Shown here: positions 8,976 through 19,421 of the stretch, one piece after another
Position numbering within the stretch: position 1 is the stretch's first letter
How the letters are laid out: each line of letters begins with the position of its first letter
Assembly: GCA_963820775.1 (NCBI GenBank)
Contig: CAWGBF010000007.1
Span: 80,483 to 144,482 of the forward strand
Direction of reading: 5' to 3'
Length of the DNA stretch: 64,000 nt
From: Roseiarcus sp963820775
GTDB taxonomy: Bacteria; Pseudomonadota; Alphaproteobacteria; Rhizobiales; Beijerinckiaceae
Program-made: the position numbers and the translations under genes
The notes under the pieces: model-generated
What the model was told of the DNA's origin: nothing
The model's input: only the letters and a program-made list of their open reading frames with translations
The model's database searches: none

Positions 8976-9010
8976 CCGCTCGGCCTCGCGGGAACGGGGT
9001 CGCCGAGCGG
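8976..9010. terminator. Bidirectional hairpin between upp and mucR
   Basis: Perfect 9-bp arms ccgctcggc (8976-8984) and gccgagcgg (9002-9010) lie between two convergent genes. No T-run follows on the plus strand, so its terminator activity is inferred from position and stability. Confidence 0.6.
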
Positions 9011-9026
9011 GGATTAGCCGCGCGTC

Positions 9027-9435
9027 TTACTTGCGGCGCCGGCGCTGCTGGCCAAGGCCCATCTGCTTCGCGAGCGCCGAGCGCGCCTTGGCGTAGGCGG
9101 GAGCGACCATGGGGTAATCGGACGCAAGACCCCACTTCTCCCGATACTCTTCGGGGGACAGGTTGTATTGGGTCCGCAAATGCCGCTTCAACGACTTGAA
9201 TTTACGACCGTCCTCCAAGCAGATGATGTAGTCGCTGGTAATCGACTTCTTCGGCGGGACGGCGGGCTTGGCTGCTTCAACTACGACGGGTTGTGCGCCA
9301 GTCGCGACACGCACGATTGCTGCGTGAACGTCGCTGAGAAGCGTCGGCAACTCGCTCGACGGCACGGAATTGTTCGACACATAGGCGGAGACGATCTCCG
9401 CGGCGAGTTCAATGTGGTTGGTGGAATTCGCTCAT
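9027..9435 (-). CDS. mucR: MucR/Ros family zinc-finger transcriptional regulator, frameshifted near its start
   Basis: A DNA-binding regulator of surface polysaccharide, motility and cell-cycle genes in Rhizobiales. The zinc-finger region (ICLEDGRKFKSLKRHLRTQYNLSPEEYREKWGL) and the family N-terminus (IELAAEIVSAYVSNNSVPSSELP) are clear. The N-terminus lacks an in-frame start. ATG at 9433-9435 comes into frame if one base is removed near 9428 (MSNSTNHIELAAE), giving 135 residues, the usual length. The basic tail (QQRRRRK) is typical. Confidence 0.88.
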
Positions 9436-9983
9436 TGTTGACGTTACTCCAATAAGTCGGCCGGAGGAGAGCGCCCAGTTGGCGATCAGCTTCAGGCCAT
9501 GCTGCTCGCCCGACCACGACGAGCATCCTCATTCTTTGTCGCCTGTTGCGACTTGGACAAACATCCATATAGCGCAAAAGAAAACATAGCACAAGACAAG
9601 ATACGATGACTTTAACTAGGGCATCGACGGAAATCGGCTGAATACTCACACTGAGCCGGCTCTCGGATGCTGAATTCACATAAAAACACAATTGTCTTCA
9701 CTTGACAGGCGGGGATGAACGTGCCGCAAACGCTTTGGCCGAATCATCGCGGGCGGTTTCAAGGTCGCCGGACGTCAATGCGAAAGCTTGCTGTTTCGCA
9801 TAAGTGCAGGCCAGGTACAGTCGCGGAAAATCATTCGCCACGACCGGCGTCTCTTTCACCTGAGCCGCTGCTTGGCGAACAATGATCGAGCCCAAGAATA
9901 TGGCGGCCGTGAGGATGTCATCGGCGCTAAAAGCGATTATATGCGGTCCGCCGATCCAGTTGATCGACGGCCCGTGAGTTCCA
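9436..9983. other. Low-GC intergenic region without a confident gene
   Basis: AT-richer than its surroundings between 9540 and 9700 and probably contains the mucR promoter region. A minus-strand open frame ending at 9698 (hydrophobic stretch DILTAAIFLGSIIVRQAAAQVKET, then a soluble tail) runs in from a stop near 10000 with only a TTG or no good start, so it is not called as a gene. Confidence 0.4.
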
Positions 9984-11954
9984 ATGCAGCATCAAAAGAC
10001 GTCAACATTCATCGCCGCGCGCAACAATGCGGCGCGTCGGGCCACGCTGACGGGAACCGTCCGGCTTCTATGGCCTTACATCTGGCCGGCGGACCGCGCT
10101 GATCTGAAGCTGCGCGTATTTCTCGCGGTCGCGCTGATGCTGCTCTCGAAGTTGTTCACGATCGCAATTCCCTTTTCCTACAAGTGGGCGACCGACGCGG
10201 TCGCCGGCAAGCTCGCGCTCGATGCGATCCCGCTGCCACGCGTTCTGCTCGGAGCGGCGGCGCTGACCGTCCTTTACGGGGTGTTGCGCATCCTGATGGC
10301 GTTCACCCAACAGGGGCGCGACGCCCTGTTCGCGGCTGTCGCCATGAATGCGGTGCGCCGATTGGCGATCGAGGTGTTCGAGCATTTGCATCGCCTGTCG
10401 CTGCGCTTTCATCTGGAGCGCAAGACCGGCGGACTCACGCGCGTTCTCGAGCGCGGCCGCAACGCGATCGAGACCATCATTCGCACCTCGATGCTGACGG
10501 CGGTTCCGACCGTCGTCGAGTTCGCGCTGGTCGTCGGCGCCATGCTGATCTCGTTCGACTGGCGCTATGTCGCCGTGATCAGCGCCACGGTGGTCACGTA
10601 TCTGATCTATACGACGCTGGCCACCAATTGGCGCATCGGCATCCGGCGTTCGATGAATGAGAGCGACACCGACGCCAACACCAAGGCGATCGACAGCCTG
10701 CTCAACTTCGAGACGGTGAAATATTTCGGCGCCGAAGACCGCGAGGCGGCGCGATACGACAAGGCGATGGCGCGATACGAGCGGATGAGCGTGCGCACTT
10801 ATGTGTCGCTCGCGGTCCTCAACGCCGGTCAGGCGTTCATTTTCACCGTCGGCCTGATTGTCGTCCTTGTGATGTGCGTCGCCGAGGTGAGAAACGGAAC
10901 CAAGACGGTCGGCGCTTTCGTGCTCGTCAACCTGATCATGCTGCAACTCTACCAGCCGCTCAATTTCATGGGGATGGTTTACCGGGAAATCAGGCAGGCG
11001 ATCATCGACGTCGAGGCGATGTTCGCCATCCTGGCGCAGAATCCCGAGATCGAAGACATTCCCGGCGCGCAGCCCTTGAAGGTCAGCGCCGGCGCGGTCC
11101 GATTCGAGAATGTCGAGTTCGCCTATGATCCCGGCAGGCCCATCCTGCGCGGCGTCTCGTTCGAGGCGCCTGCGGGGCACACGATCGCCATCGTCGGGCC
11201 TTCGGGCGCCGGCAAGTCGACGATCTCGCGGCTCCTGTTCCGGTTCTACGAGCCCGACGCGGGGCGCATCTTGATCGACGGACAGAACATCGGCGCCGTC
11301 ACCCAGAGTTCGCTGCGCGCGGCGATCGGCATGGTGCCGCAGGACACGGTGCTGTTCAACGATACGATCCTCTACAACATCCGCTATGGGCGCGACGGCG
11401 CCAGCGAGCTGGACGTAGCCGCCGCCGCCGAGAATGCGCAGATCGACCGGTTCATCCGCTCGCTGCCGCAAGGCTACGAGTCGCCGGTCGGCGAGCGGGG
11501 CCTCAAGCTCTCGGGCGGCGAGAAGCAGCGGGTGGCCATTGCGCGCACGATGCTAAAGGCGCCGCCGATTCTGGTGCTCGACGAAGCGACGTCGGCGCTC
11601 GACAGTTTCACCGAGCGCGAGATTCAGTCGGCGCTGGAGCGCGTCTCCCGCGGGCGCACGACGATCGTGATCGCCCATCGCCTGTCGACCGTGGTCAACG
11701 CCGACGAAATCCTGGTGCTCGACAAGGGCGTCATCGCCGAGCGCGGCTCCCATCAGGAGCTTCTGGCGCGGGGCGGAATTTATTCCGCGATGTGGAGCCG
11801 CCAGAGGCAGGTCGACGCGGCGCAGGAATTGTTGCGGCAGGCTGGCCGCGAAGACGATCTCGGCGCCCCACGTCGTATCTCAGCCCGCGCCGTGACATTG
11901 AACGTGTTTGGCGCCATGAGTGCGCGCCGTTTGTCTTCGAGCGCCGGTCAATGA
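9984..11954 (+). CDS. Atm1/HMT1-type ABC exporter (permease-ATPase fusion)
   Basis: A 656-residue half-transporter of the mitochondrial ATM1/ABCB7 subfamily, found in Alphaproteobacteria and linked to export of glutathione or persulfide conjugates and metal detoxification. The subfamily's SLRFHLERKTGGLTRVLERG signature is near residues 130-150, with six helices over residues 40-340. The ATPase has Walker A VGPSGAGKST, signature KLSGGEKQRVAIAR and Walker B ILVLDEATSALD. Its TGA overlaps the psd start (ATGA), so it is cotranscribed with phospholipid genes, an order seen here directly. The start codon ATG at 9984 has no strong ribosome site. Confidence 0.92.
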   Translation: MQHQKTSTFIAARNNAARRATLTGTVRLLWPYIWPADRADLKLRVFLAVALMLLSKLFTIAIPFSYKWATDAVAGKLALDAIPLPRVLLGAAALTVLYGVLRILMAFTQQGRDALFAAVAMNAVRRLAIEVFEHLHRLSLRFHLERKTGGLTRVLERGRNAIETIIRTSMLTAVPTVVEFALVVGAMLISFDWRYVAVISATVVTYLIYTTLATNWRIGIRRSMNESDTDANTKAIDSLLNFETVKYFGAEDREAARYDKAMARYERMSVRTYVSLAVLNAGQAFIFTVGLIVVLVMCVAEVRNGTKTVGAFVLVNLIMLQLYQPLNFMGMVYREIRQAIIDVEAMFAILAQNPEIEDIPGAQPLKVSAGAVRFENVEFAYDPGRPILRGVSFEAPAGHTIAIVGPSGAGKSTISRLLFRFYEPDAGRILIDGQNIGAVTQSSLRAAIGMVPQDTVLFNDTILYNIRYGRDGASELDVAAAAENAQIDRFIRSLPQGYESPVGERGLKLSGGEKQRVAIARTMLKAPPILVLDEATSALDSFTEREIQSALERVSRGRTTIVIAHRLSTVVNADEILVLDKGVIAERGSHQELLARGGIYSAMWSRQRQVDAAQELLRQAGREDDLGAPRRISARAVTLNVFGAMSARRLSSSAGQ

Positions 11955-12650
11955 GCATCGTCAAATCGCTGCGCGGTCAGCTCGCGCCGATCCACCCCGA
12001 AGGCTATCTGTTCGTCTTCGGCTTCGCCGTCGCGACGCTCATCCTGTGGTGGATATGGGCGCCGCTCGGCTGGCTCGGCCTCATCGCCACCTTGTGGTGC
12101 GCGTATTTCTTTCGCGATCCGGCGCGGGTCACGCCGGTCCGGAGCGACCTTGTCATTGCGCCCGCCGACGGCGTGGTCAGCTTCGCCGGCTTTGCCGCGC
12201 CTCCGCCCGAGCTCGGCCTCGGCATGGCGCCGTTGCAGCGGGTGTCGATCTTCATGTCGATCTTCGACTGCCACGTCAATCGCGCCCCGGTCCAAGGCCG
12301 CGTCGCGCAGATCGTCTACCACCCCGGGCCTGTTCCTCAACGCCGACCTCGACAAGGCGAGCGAGGACAACGAGCGCAACAGCATCGTCATCGACGCGCC
12401 GTCCGGGCGGTTTGGCGTGGTGCAGATCGCCGGCCTGATCGCCAGGCGGATCGTGTGCTTCACGCACGAAGGCGCGCTGATTGGCGCCGGCGAGCGCATC
12501 GGCCTCATCCGCTTCGGCTCGCGCGTCGACGTCTACCTGCCGCCGGGCGCGCACATCGTGGTCGGCGTCGGTTCGCGCGCCGTCGCGGGCGAGACGGTGA
12601 TCGCGCAGGTCGCGGCCGAGGTCGAGCCGCCACCCTTTCAGCGGAGCTGA
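11951..12650 (+). CDS. psd: Phosphatidylserine decarboxylase, frameshifted
   Basis: Makes phosphatidylethanolamine from phosphatidylserine at the inner membrane. The first frame has IAPADGVVSFAG and SIFMSIFDCHVNRAP. The second has FLNADLDKASEDNERN and ends with the self-cleavage site RFGSRVD, where the Gly-Ser bond yields the pyruvoyl group. The switch lies near 12330 at an extra C in the ccccgggcc tract. Removing one base gives 232 residues, the standard length of the short Psd form. It overlaps the ABC exporter by 4 bp and is followed 3 bp later by pssA. The enzyme is expected to be essential, so the break is most likely an error. Confidence 0.92.
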
Positions 12651-12653
12651 GGC

Positions 12654-13458
12654 GTGAACGAGGCCGGCCCTCCGCCCCGGGCGCCGATCGCGGACGCGCG
12701 CGGCGTCGCAGCGCCGCGGTCTCCGCGCGGTGCCGCTCAGGCTCTTGATCCCCAACCTTGTCACGCTGTTCGCGCTCGGCCTCGGCTTGACCGCGATTCG
12801 CTTGGCGATGGAGGGGTCGATCGAATGGGCGGTGAGCGCGGTCGCCGGCGCGGCGGTGCTTGACGGTCTCGACGGGCGGATCGCGCGCGCCTTGAAGGGA
12901 ACCTCGCGCTTCGGCGCCGAGCTCGATTTGCTCGCCGACTTCGTCGACTTCGGCGTCGCGCCGGCGCTGGTGCTTTACGTCGCCAACCTGCACGCGGCCA
13001 AAAACTTCGGCTGGGTCGCGGCGCTCTTGTTCGCTATGGCTTGCGCGCTGCGCCTCGCCCGCTTCAACGTCATGATCGACGAAGATCAGCCGGCGTGGCG
13101 CAAGACCTTCTTCGTCGGCATGCCGGCGCCGGCGGGCGCGATCGTCGGCCTCCTGCCGATCTATCTTCATTACGCCTTCGATCTCGGCCAGCCGACCTCG
13201 CAATCCGCCGTGGTCGAAAGCCTCTATGTGCTGGCGGTGGCGCTGTTGATGGCGAGCCGCGTGCCGCATTTCTCCGGCAAGTCGATCGGCCGCGTGCCGC
13301 GCGAATATGTCTCGGTGGTGCTGGTCGGCGTCGCCGCGGCGCTCCTCATCCTGTTCAACTTTCCCATGCAGGCGCTGGTCGCCGTCACCCTCGTCTATCT
13401 CGCCTCGATCCCGTTCGCGGTCAGGCGTTATCGCGCGCTCGACCGCGCCGCGCGGTAG
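12654..13458 (+). CDS. pssA: CDP-diacylglycerol-serine O-phosphatidyltransferase, probable frameshift in N-terminal tail
   Basis: Provides phosphatidylserine for Psd. The CDP-alcohol phosphotransferase motif appears as DGLDGRIARALKGTSRFGAELDLLADFVDFG, and about eight hydrophobic helices follow. The conserved frame contains RRGLRAVPLRLLIPNLVTLF, but its upstream codons have no start until GTG at 12730. A GTG at 12654, 3 bp after the psd stop, is in another frame. One removed base within the Pro-rich tail joins them and gives 267 residues, the usual size. If no error exists, translation starts at 12730 with a short tail. Confidence 0.9.
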
Positions 13459-13602
13459 CCGCCAAGATCGCGCCCCTCATTCGCTCTTGCGCTCAAGCGC
13501 CGGTCAGGCATCATAGGCTGGCGTTGGCCCGGCATGGGGGCGCCGTGCTATCGGGTTCCGCCCGCGGCTATGGTTTTGTTGTTTCCGAGGATCGGCGCTC
13601 GC

Positions 13603-14855
13603 ATGGTCGACGCAAAGGTCTTGCTCCTCGACTAAAGCAGCCGGTCGCGTCTCTCGCGCCGTTTGCGTTGTCGCCGCCACCGTCGCGCTCGCGGCCTGCA
13701 ACGGCTCAAAGAACGCCTACGCGCCCCCGCCGCCGCCAAAGGTGGCGGTCGCGCAGCCGTTGCAGAAGCCGGTGACGCTCTATCTCAATCTGACGGGCAA
13801 CACGTCGCCGTACAACTCGGTTGATCTCGTCGCTCGCGTGCAGGGCTTCCTCACAGACATCGACTATGTCGACGGCTCGGCGGTCAAGGCGGGCGACAAG
13901 CTATTCGGCATCGAGCGCGATCAATACCAGGCTCAACTCGACCAGGCGAAAGCGACGCTTGCGTCCAATCAGGCGACGCTCGCATTCAACCAGGCCGAAT
14001 ACCAGCGTCAAGCAACGCTGGGAAAGCAGGATTTCGCCAGCCAGGCCACGGTGCAGGAATGGAAGTCGAAAGAGGATGAAGCGGCCGCGCAAGTGCTGAA
14101 CGCCAAGGCCGCCATCGAGACAGCCCAAATCAATTTGAACTACACAACGGTGACTGCGCCTTTCGACGGCATCGTCACCAGGCATCTTGTCGACAGGGGC
14201 GCGCTCGTCGGCGTCGGGTCGCCGACCAAGCTCGCGACGATCATCCAGCTCGATCCGCTCTACGTCTATTTCACGATAAGCGAGCCGCAGATTCTTCGGA
14301 TCAAGGTGAACAACGCCAAGGCCGGTATCGAGTTTCGGACGACGGATCTCTCCACGATCCCGGTTGAGATCGGGCTGCAGGGTGAAGCGGGCTTTCCACA
14401 TCTAGGCCACATGGATTATGCCGCGCCTCAGGTCGACGCAATCGACCGGCACGCTCGAAGTGCGCGCGATCTTCGACAACAAGGCTCGCGGGCTGCTGCC
14501 TGGTCTGTTCGTCCGGGTCCGGACGCCGGTCGAGAAGCTGGACAAGGCGATTCTCGTGCCCGACGTGGCGCTCGGGACGAGCCAGGAGGGCCGCTATCTG
14601 CTGGTGGTCGGGCCGGACAATGTCGTCCAGCGCAAAATCGTCAAGACGGGCGACCGGGAGGGCGCTTACCGGATCATCGAATCCGGCATCGATCCCGGCG
14701 ACTGGGTGGTGACGGAAGGCGTCCAGCGCGCGCTGCCCGGCGCCAAGGTCAACCCCCAGCAGACGAAGCTCAGCGAAGCCGCCGCTGATCAAGGCAGCGC
14801 GCCGGCCGCAGCATCGGCGCCCGCAAAGCCGGCCGCGACGGAGCCGGCGAAGTGA
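13603..14855 (+). CDS. RND efflux periplasmic adaptor (membrane fusion) lipoprotein, two frameshifts
   Basis: Links the inner-membrane RND pump to an outer-membrane channel. The conserved body begins VAVAQPLQKPVTLYLNLTGN and has the lipoyl/barrel-sandwich (VDLVARVQGFLTDIDYVDGSAVKAGDKLF), the alpha hairpin (QLDQAKATLASNQATLAFNQAEYQRQ) and TAPFDGIVTRHLVDRGALVG. An in-frame lipobox, VALAAC, lies at about 13682-13699 with no in-frame start. ATG at 13603 joins it after removal of one base. A second extra base near 14430 (YAAPQVD to QSTGTLEVRA) restores the C-terminus. The corrected length is 416 residues. An Ala/Pro-rich tail ends 19 bp before the permease. Confidence 0.87.
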
Positions 14856-14874
14856 CGGCGCGGGCGCAACGTTC

Positions 14875-17800
14875 ATGATCTCCCGCTTTTTCATCGACCG
14901 GCCGGTTCTCGCCAACGTTCTGGCGCTGTTCTTTGTCGTGATCGGCCTTGTCGCGCTCGCCAACCTGCCGACTTCGCAATATCCAAACGTCGTCCCGCCG
15001 ACCGTGCAGGTGACGACCCGCTATCCGGGCGCGAGCGCCGCCACGCTTGTCAACACCGTGGCGCTGCCGATCGAGCAGAACGTCAACGGCGTTGAGAACA
15101 TGCTCTACATGCAGTCGACGAGCGCGAGCGATGGCACTTATAACCTCACAGTCACGTTCGCGATCGGCACCAGCGCCGACGAGGACGAGATCCTGGTGCA
15201 GAACCGGGTGTCCGCCGCGCTCTCCTCCCTGCCCGCCGAAGTGCAGCTCCAGGGCGTCACGACCAAGAAGCAATCGACGTCGATCCTCGAATTCGTCGGG
15301 CTTGTGTCGCCCGACAGTCGCTTCGACAGCCTGTTCCTGTCGAACTACGCCGTCATCAATGTCGTGAACGAACTCGAGCGCCTCAATGGGGTGGGCGACG
15401 TATCGGTGCTGGGCGCGGGCCAATACGCGATGCGGGTCTGGCTGGACCCGAACCTCATGCAGGCGCGTGGGCTAACGCCGCAGGACGTCATCTCCGTCAT
15501 CCAGCAGCAGAGCCAGGAAGTCGCAGCCGGCCAGATCGGCGCGCCGCCGGCCGTGAAAGGACAAAACTTCCAGTACACGCTGAACCTCAACGGCCGAATC
15601 AACGACGCGCCTGATTTCGAGAACCTTATCGTCAAGGTCGAGCCCGGCGCCGGAGGTCGGATCACAAGGATTCGCGACGTCGGTCACGTCGACCTCGGCG
15701 CCCAAACCTACAGTGAAGCGTTCGATCTCGATGGCAGACCCGCGGCCGGCATCGCCATCTCTCTTCTTCCCGAGGCCAATGCTGTGGCCGTCTCGCAGGC
15801 CGTCTTTGAGAAGATGGAGCAGCTCAAGAAAAGCTTCCCTGACGGTCTCCAATATGTCGTGCCCTACGACACGACGAAATTCGTCAAGGCCGCGATCAGC
15901 GAGGTGTGGCGCACGCTGATCGAGGCGGGCATTCTCGTGCTGGTCGTCATCCTCGTGTTCCTCCAGGACTGGCGAGCGATGCTGGTGCCCGCGACGACCG
16001 TGCCGGTGACAATCATTGGCGCCTTCGCCGCGATGGCGGCGCTCGGCTTTTCGGTCAATCTTCCGACGCTGTTCGCCATTATTTTGGTGATCGGCATCGT
16101 GGTCGACGACGCGATCGTCATTGTCGAGGGCGTCTCGCGCCATGTCGAGCAGGGCATGCCGGGACGCGAGGCGGCGATCAAAGCTATGGAGGAGCTGACC
16201 GGGCCGGTCATCGGCATCACATTGGTCCTGATGTCCGTGTTCCTCCCCGCGGCCTTCCTGCCGGGCCTGACAGGACAGCTCTTCCGCCAGTTCGCGCTGG
16301 TGATCGCCGCCACCGCCCTCATCAGCGCGATCAACGCGATGACGCTCAAACCGACCCAGTCGGCTCTGTGGCTGCGGCCGCCGAAGCCGCCGGGACAACG
16401 GAATTTTTTCTACCGCGGCTTCAACTGGGTCTATGACTTAGCGGAGCACGGCTACGTTCGGCTGATGACCGGCATGACGAACCACGCCCTCATGATGGTC
16501 GGCGTGGCGCTGGCTCTTGTCGCGTTCGCCATCTGGTCGCTGACCCGCGTCCCGACCGGATTCCTTCCGACCGAGGATCAAGGCTATATGATCGTCGTCA
16601 CGCAATTGCCGGACGGAGCCTCGAAGGAACGCACAGACGCGGTGCTGGACAAGATCCAGAAACTTGTCCAGCCGATGCCGGGCATCGAACATGTCGTGAC
16701 GGTCAGCGGCATCTCGATCCTCGACAATCGCGCCAGCCTCGCCAACGCCGGTGTCGCCTTCGTCGTCATGAAGGATTGGGACGCGCGGCTCAAGGAGCGG
16801 GGCCAGGATCAGGAATCGATCCAGCGCAAGATCAACGGCGCGCTGCAGTCGATCCCCGAAGCGTTTTCTTTCGCGGTGCTGCCACCCCCAATCCAAGGCG
16901 TCGGCAACGTGGGCGGCTTCACGATGCAGGTCGAGATCCGCAACGGCGATTTCGACTATGACCTTCTGCAGAGTCTCGCCAACACCGTCGTCGCGGACGG
17001 CAATGCGCAATCCGGCCTCCAGCGACTGGCGACAACGTTTCGCGCCGGGGCGCCGCAATACTCGGTCGTGGTCGACAGGACGAAAGCCGAGGCGCTCGGC
17101 ATCACCGTCGGCCAAGTGTTCTCAGCGCTGTCCGGCTATGTCGGCTCAAACTACGTGACGCAGTTCAACAAGTTTGGCCACGTCTTCCAGGTCTATACCC
17201 AGGCGAACGCGGACAAGCGCGCCACGGTCGACGACATCCGCAATCTCAAGGTCAGGGCCGGCAATGGAACGATGACCCCGATCGGCACGGCGATCGAGGT
17301 CAGCCAGGTGACCGGGCCGCCATTGATCAGTCTCTACAATCTCTATCCGACCGCGACCGTTGTCGGTTCGCCCGCGCCCGGCTTCAGTTCCGGCCAGGCG
17401 CTCGATCTCATGGAACAGGTCGGCGCTCAGGCGCTCCCAATAGGGACCGGCTTCGACTGGACCGCTATGTCCTACCAGGAGAAGACCGTCGGCAATCAGA
17501 TCTATTACGTCTTTGGCTTCGCCATCCTGATGGTCTATCTCGTGCTGGCCGGGCAATACGAGAGCTGGATCCTGCCATTCTCGGTGCTCCTTGCGGTGCC
17601 GCTGGCGCTGCTCGGAACCGTCGCCGGCCTCAACATCGCAGGCACCGACAACAATCTTTACACCCAGATCGGCATCATCCTGCTCATTGCCCTCGGCAGC
17701 AAGAACGGCATTCTCATTGTTGAATATGCACGCCAGCAGCGCGAGGCTGGCAAGTCGATCGTCGATGCGGCGGTAGAAGCGGCGCGGCTGCGGTTCCGCC

Positions 17801-18060
17801 CAATCGTCATGACCTCGTTCGCCTTCATCCTCGGCGTGCTTCCGCTCGTTCTGGCGACCGGCGCCGGCGCAGCGGCGCGCCATTCGCTCGGCATCCCCGT
17901 TTTCAGCGGCATGATCGCCTCGACCTGCCTTGTGGTGGTGTTCGTTCCCTCGTTCTATGTGGTCCTTCAGTCGCTCGAGGAGCGCAGAAAGCGCAAGCCC
18001 GCGGCGTTGGCCGCGCCCCCTCCCCAGCCGAACATCGCCGCTCCCTCAACGACCAGCTGA
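14875..18060 (+). CDS. RND multidrug efflux permease, AcrB/MexB (HAE1) family
   Basis: A 1061-residue inner-membrane proton-driven exporter. It starts MISRFFIDRPVLANVLALFFVV, has the usual 12 helices and two large periplasmic loops (residues about 40-330 and 560-870), the proton-relay segment GIVVDDAIVIVEGV, and the second-half GSKNGILIVEYARQQ. It is intact, unlike its adaptor. No outer-membrane TolC-like gene is adjacent, so the channel must be encoded elsewhere. The substrates cannot be deduced. Confidence 0.95.
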   Translation: MISRFFIDRPVLANVLALFFVVIGLVALANLPTSQYPNVVPPTVQVTTRYPGASAATLVNTVALPIEQNVNGVENMLYMQSTSASDGTYNLTVTFAIGTSADEDEILVQNRVSAALSSLPAEVQLQGVTTKKQSTSILEFVGLVSPDSRFDSLFLSNYAVINVVNELERLNGVGDVSVLGAGQYAMRVWLDPNLMQARGLTPQDVISVIQQQSQEVAAGQIGAPPAVKGQNFQYTLNLNGRINDAPDFENLIVKVEPGAGGRITRIRDVGHVDLGAQTYSEAFDLDGRPAAGIAISLLPEANAVAVSQAVFEKMEQLKKSFPDGLQYVVPYDTTKFVKAAISEVWRTLIEAGILVLVVILVFLQDWRAMLVPATTVPVTIIGAFAAMAALGFSVNLPTLFAIILVIGIVVDDAIVIVEGVSRHVEQGMPGREAAIKAMEELTGPVIGITLVLMSVFLPAAFLPGLTGQLFRQFALVIAATALISAINAMTLKPTQSALWLRPPKPPGQRNFFYRGFNWVYDLAEHGYVRLMTGMTNHALMMVGVALALVAFAIWSLTRVPTGFLPTEDQGYMIVVTQLPDGASKERTDAVLDKIQKLVQPMPGIEHVVTVSGISILDNRASLANAGVAFVVMKDWDARLKERGQDQESIQRKINGALQSIPEAFSFAVLPPPIQGVGNVGGFTMQVEIRNGDFDYDLLQSLANTVVADGNAQSGLQRLATTFRAGAPQYSVVVDRTKAEALGITVGQVFSALSGYVGSNYVTQFNKFGHVFQVYTQANADKRATVDDIRNLKVRAGNGTMTPIGTAIEVSQVTGPPLISLYNLYPTATVVGSPAPGFSSGQALDLMEQVGAQALPIGTGFDWTAMSYQEKTVGNQIYYVFGFAILMVYLVLAGQYESWILPFSVLLAVPLALLGTVAGLNIAGTDNNLYTQIGIILLIALGSKNGILIVEYARQQREAGKSIVDAAVEAARLRFRPIVMTSFAFILGVLPLVLATGAGAAARHSLGIPVFSGMIASTCLVVVFVPSFYVVLQSLEERRKRKPAALAAPPPQPNIAAPSTTS

Positions 18061-18194
18061 CGATCGGCGTCCTTTTGACGCTCGACGCCGGCGCTCCGGG
18101 CATGCCGGCTCTGGTCTTTCAGCGCCGCGCCTTTTATACCAGCGCCCGCTTCGAGCAGGCGCTGTTCAAACATGCGCCTTTGGGAGGAATCGTC

Positions 18195-19238
18195 ATGAGG
18201 TTTCCAGCCGTCTGCTGGGCTGTGGTGATGTGTTCAGCTTTGTCCGGCGCCGCTTTCGCCCAATCGCCGCCGCTGACAACCACCGAAGCGATGATCCCCT
18301 CGTCCGATCCGGGCATCAAACTCTACCTGCGCAACAAGCACGCGGAGGGTATGACGTCCTTCTCGCCGGACAAGACCCTGCTCTTCATTCATGGGGCCAC
18401 ATATCCTGCGGAAACGAGCTTCGACCTGCCGATCGACGGCGTGTCGATGATGGATCTGTTCGCGCAGAACGGCTTCGACGTCTATCTGGTCGACGTGCGG
18501 TCGTACGGACGATCGACCCGTCCGCCGGAAATGGATCAGCCCCCGGAAGCGAACAAACCGATCGCGACGTCGGATGAGGCCGGCGCCGACCTCGGCGCTG
18601 CGGTCGACTACATTCTGGCTCGGCGCGACATCGCGAAGCTCGACCTCATGGGCTGGTCGTGGGGCACGTCGATCGCCGGCAATTACGCCGCCGAGCACAA
18701 TGACAAGATCAACCGGCTTGTTCTTTACGCGCCGGCTTGGACGGTTCAGCCTCCAGTCGGGCAGACGGCGAGCGTGCTGCCGGCCTATCGCCTGGTGGCG
18801 AAGGACGAAGCGAAGGCGCGCTGGCTCAGAGGCGTCCCTGAGGACAAGCAGGCGACTTTAATTCCGCCTGGCGTCTTCGACCAATGGTGGGACGCGACCC
18901 TCGCCACCGATCCCGTCGGCAGCAAAATGAACCCGCCGAAGCTCCGGGCCGCCAATGGCGTCAGGGCCGAGTTCATCAACTATTGGATGGCCGGCAAGCC
19001 GTTTTATGACCCAGGCAAGATCGCCGCGCCGACCCTCCTCATTCACGCGGAATGGGACGCGGATCTTCCTACCTATATGGCCGACGCCTATTTCGCTAAG
19101 CTGACCAGCGCGCCCTACAAGCGCTTTGTTCAGCTTGGCGAGGGCACGCATACGGTCATGCTGGAAAAGAACCGCATGCAGTTCTTTCACGAGATCCTCG
19201 GATTTCTCGACGAACGGCAAGCCACGGCTGTGAAGTAG
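18195..19238 (+). CDS. Exported alpha/beta hydrolase
   Basis: A 347-residue protein with a cleavable signal (MRFPAVCWAVVMCSALSGAAFA-Q) and an alpha/beta hydrolase fold: LLFIHGATYPAE (oxyanion region), GWSWGTS nucleophile elbow, HAEWDADLP (acid) and GEGTHTVMLE (His). The general pattern resembles PhaC-like hydrolases. The start is set by gggaggaatcgtc just upstream; an in-frame ATG at 18075 would bury the signal peptide. It follows the RND pump by 134 bp, possibly as an independent unit. The substrate is unknown. Confidence 0.85.
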   Translation: MRFPAVCWAVVMCSALSGAAFAQSPPLTTTEAMIPSSDPGIKLYLRNKHAEGMTSFSPDKTLLFIHGATYPAETSFDLPIDGVSMMDLFAQNGFDVYLVDVRSYGRSTRPPEMDQPPEANKPIATSDEAGADLGAAVDYILARRDIAKLDLMGWSWGTSIAGNYAAEHNDKINRLVLYAPAWTVQPPVGQTASVLPAYRLVAKDEAKARWLRGVPEDKQATLIPPGVFDQWWDATLATDPVGSKMNPPKLRAANGVRAEFINYWMAGKPFYDPGKIAAPTLLIHAEWDADLPTYMADAYFAKLTSAPYKRFVQLGEGTHTVMLEKNRMQFFHEILGFLDERQATAVK

Positions 19239-19421
19239 CTTGGTTTGACGCGCGTCCACCGATAAACTGGGGCTCGGAAAGCGGACCTGGGCCAATTTCG
19301 AGCGGGTAGTGATCTTACAACCTTCCGGTGGTAGGACAGGGCGCCGCCGGCGTGCTAGGGGCCGTCGGGGCTGCCGGTCTCCGTTCGCCTTCGGCGGCGC
19401 GGCGCTACAATAAGGAGCCTT

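Noticed and set aside
9698..9895. 65-codon minus-strand gene
   Set aside because: No convincing start codon, frame runs in from upstream, no family; too weak to call.
10068..11471. 467-codon minus-strand open frame inside the Atm1-type exporter
   Set aside because: Low-complexity Arg/Asp/Gly-rich translation with no domain; a GC-rich antisense shadow of a clearly conserved gene.
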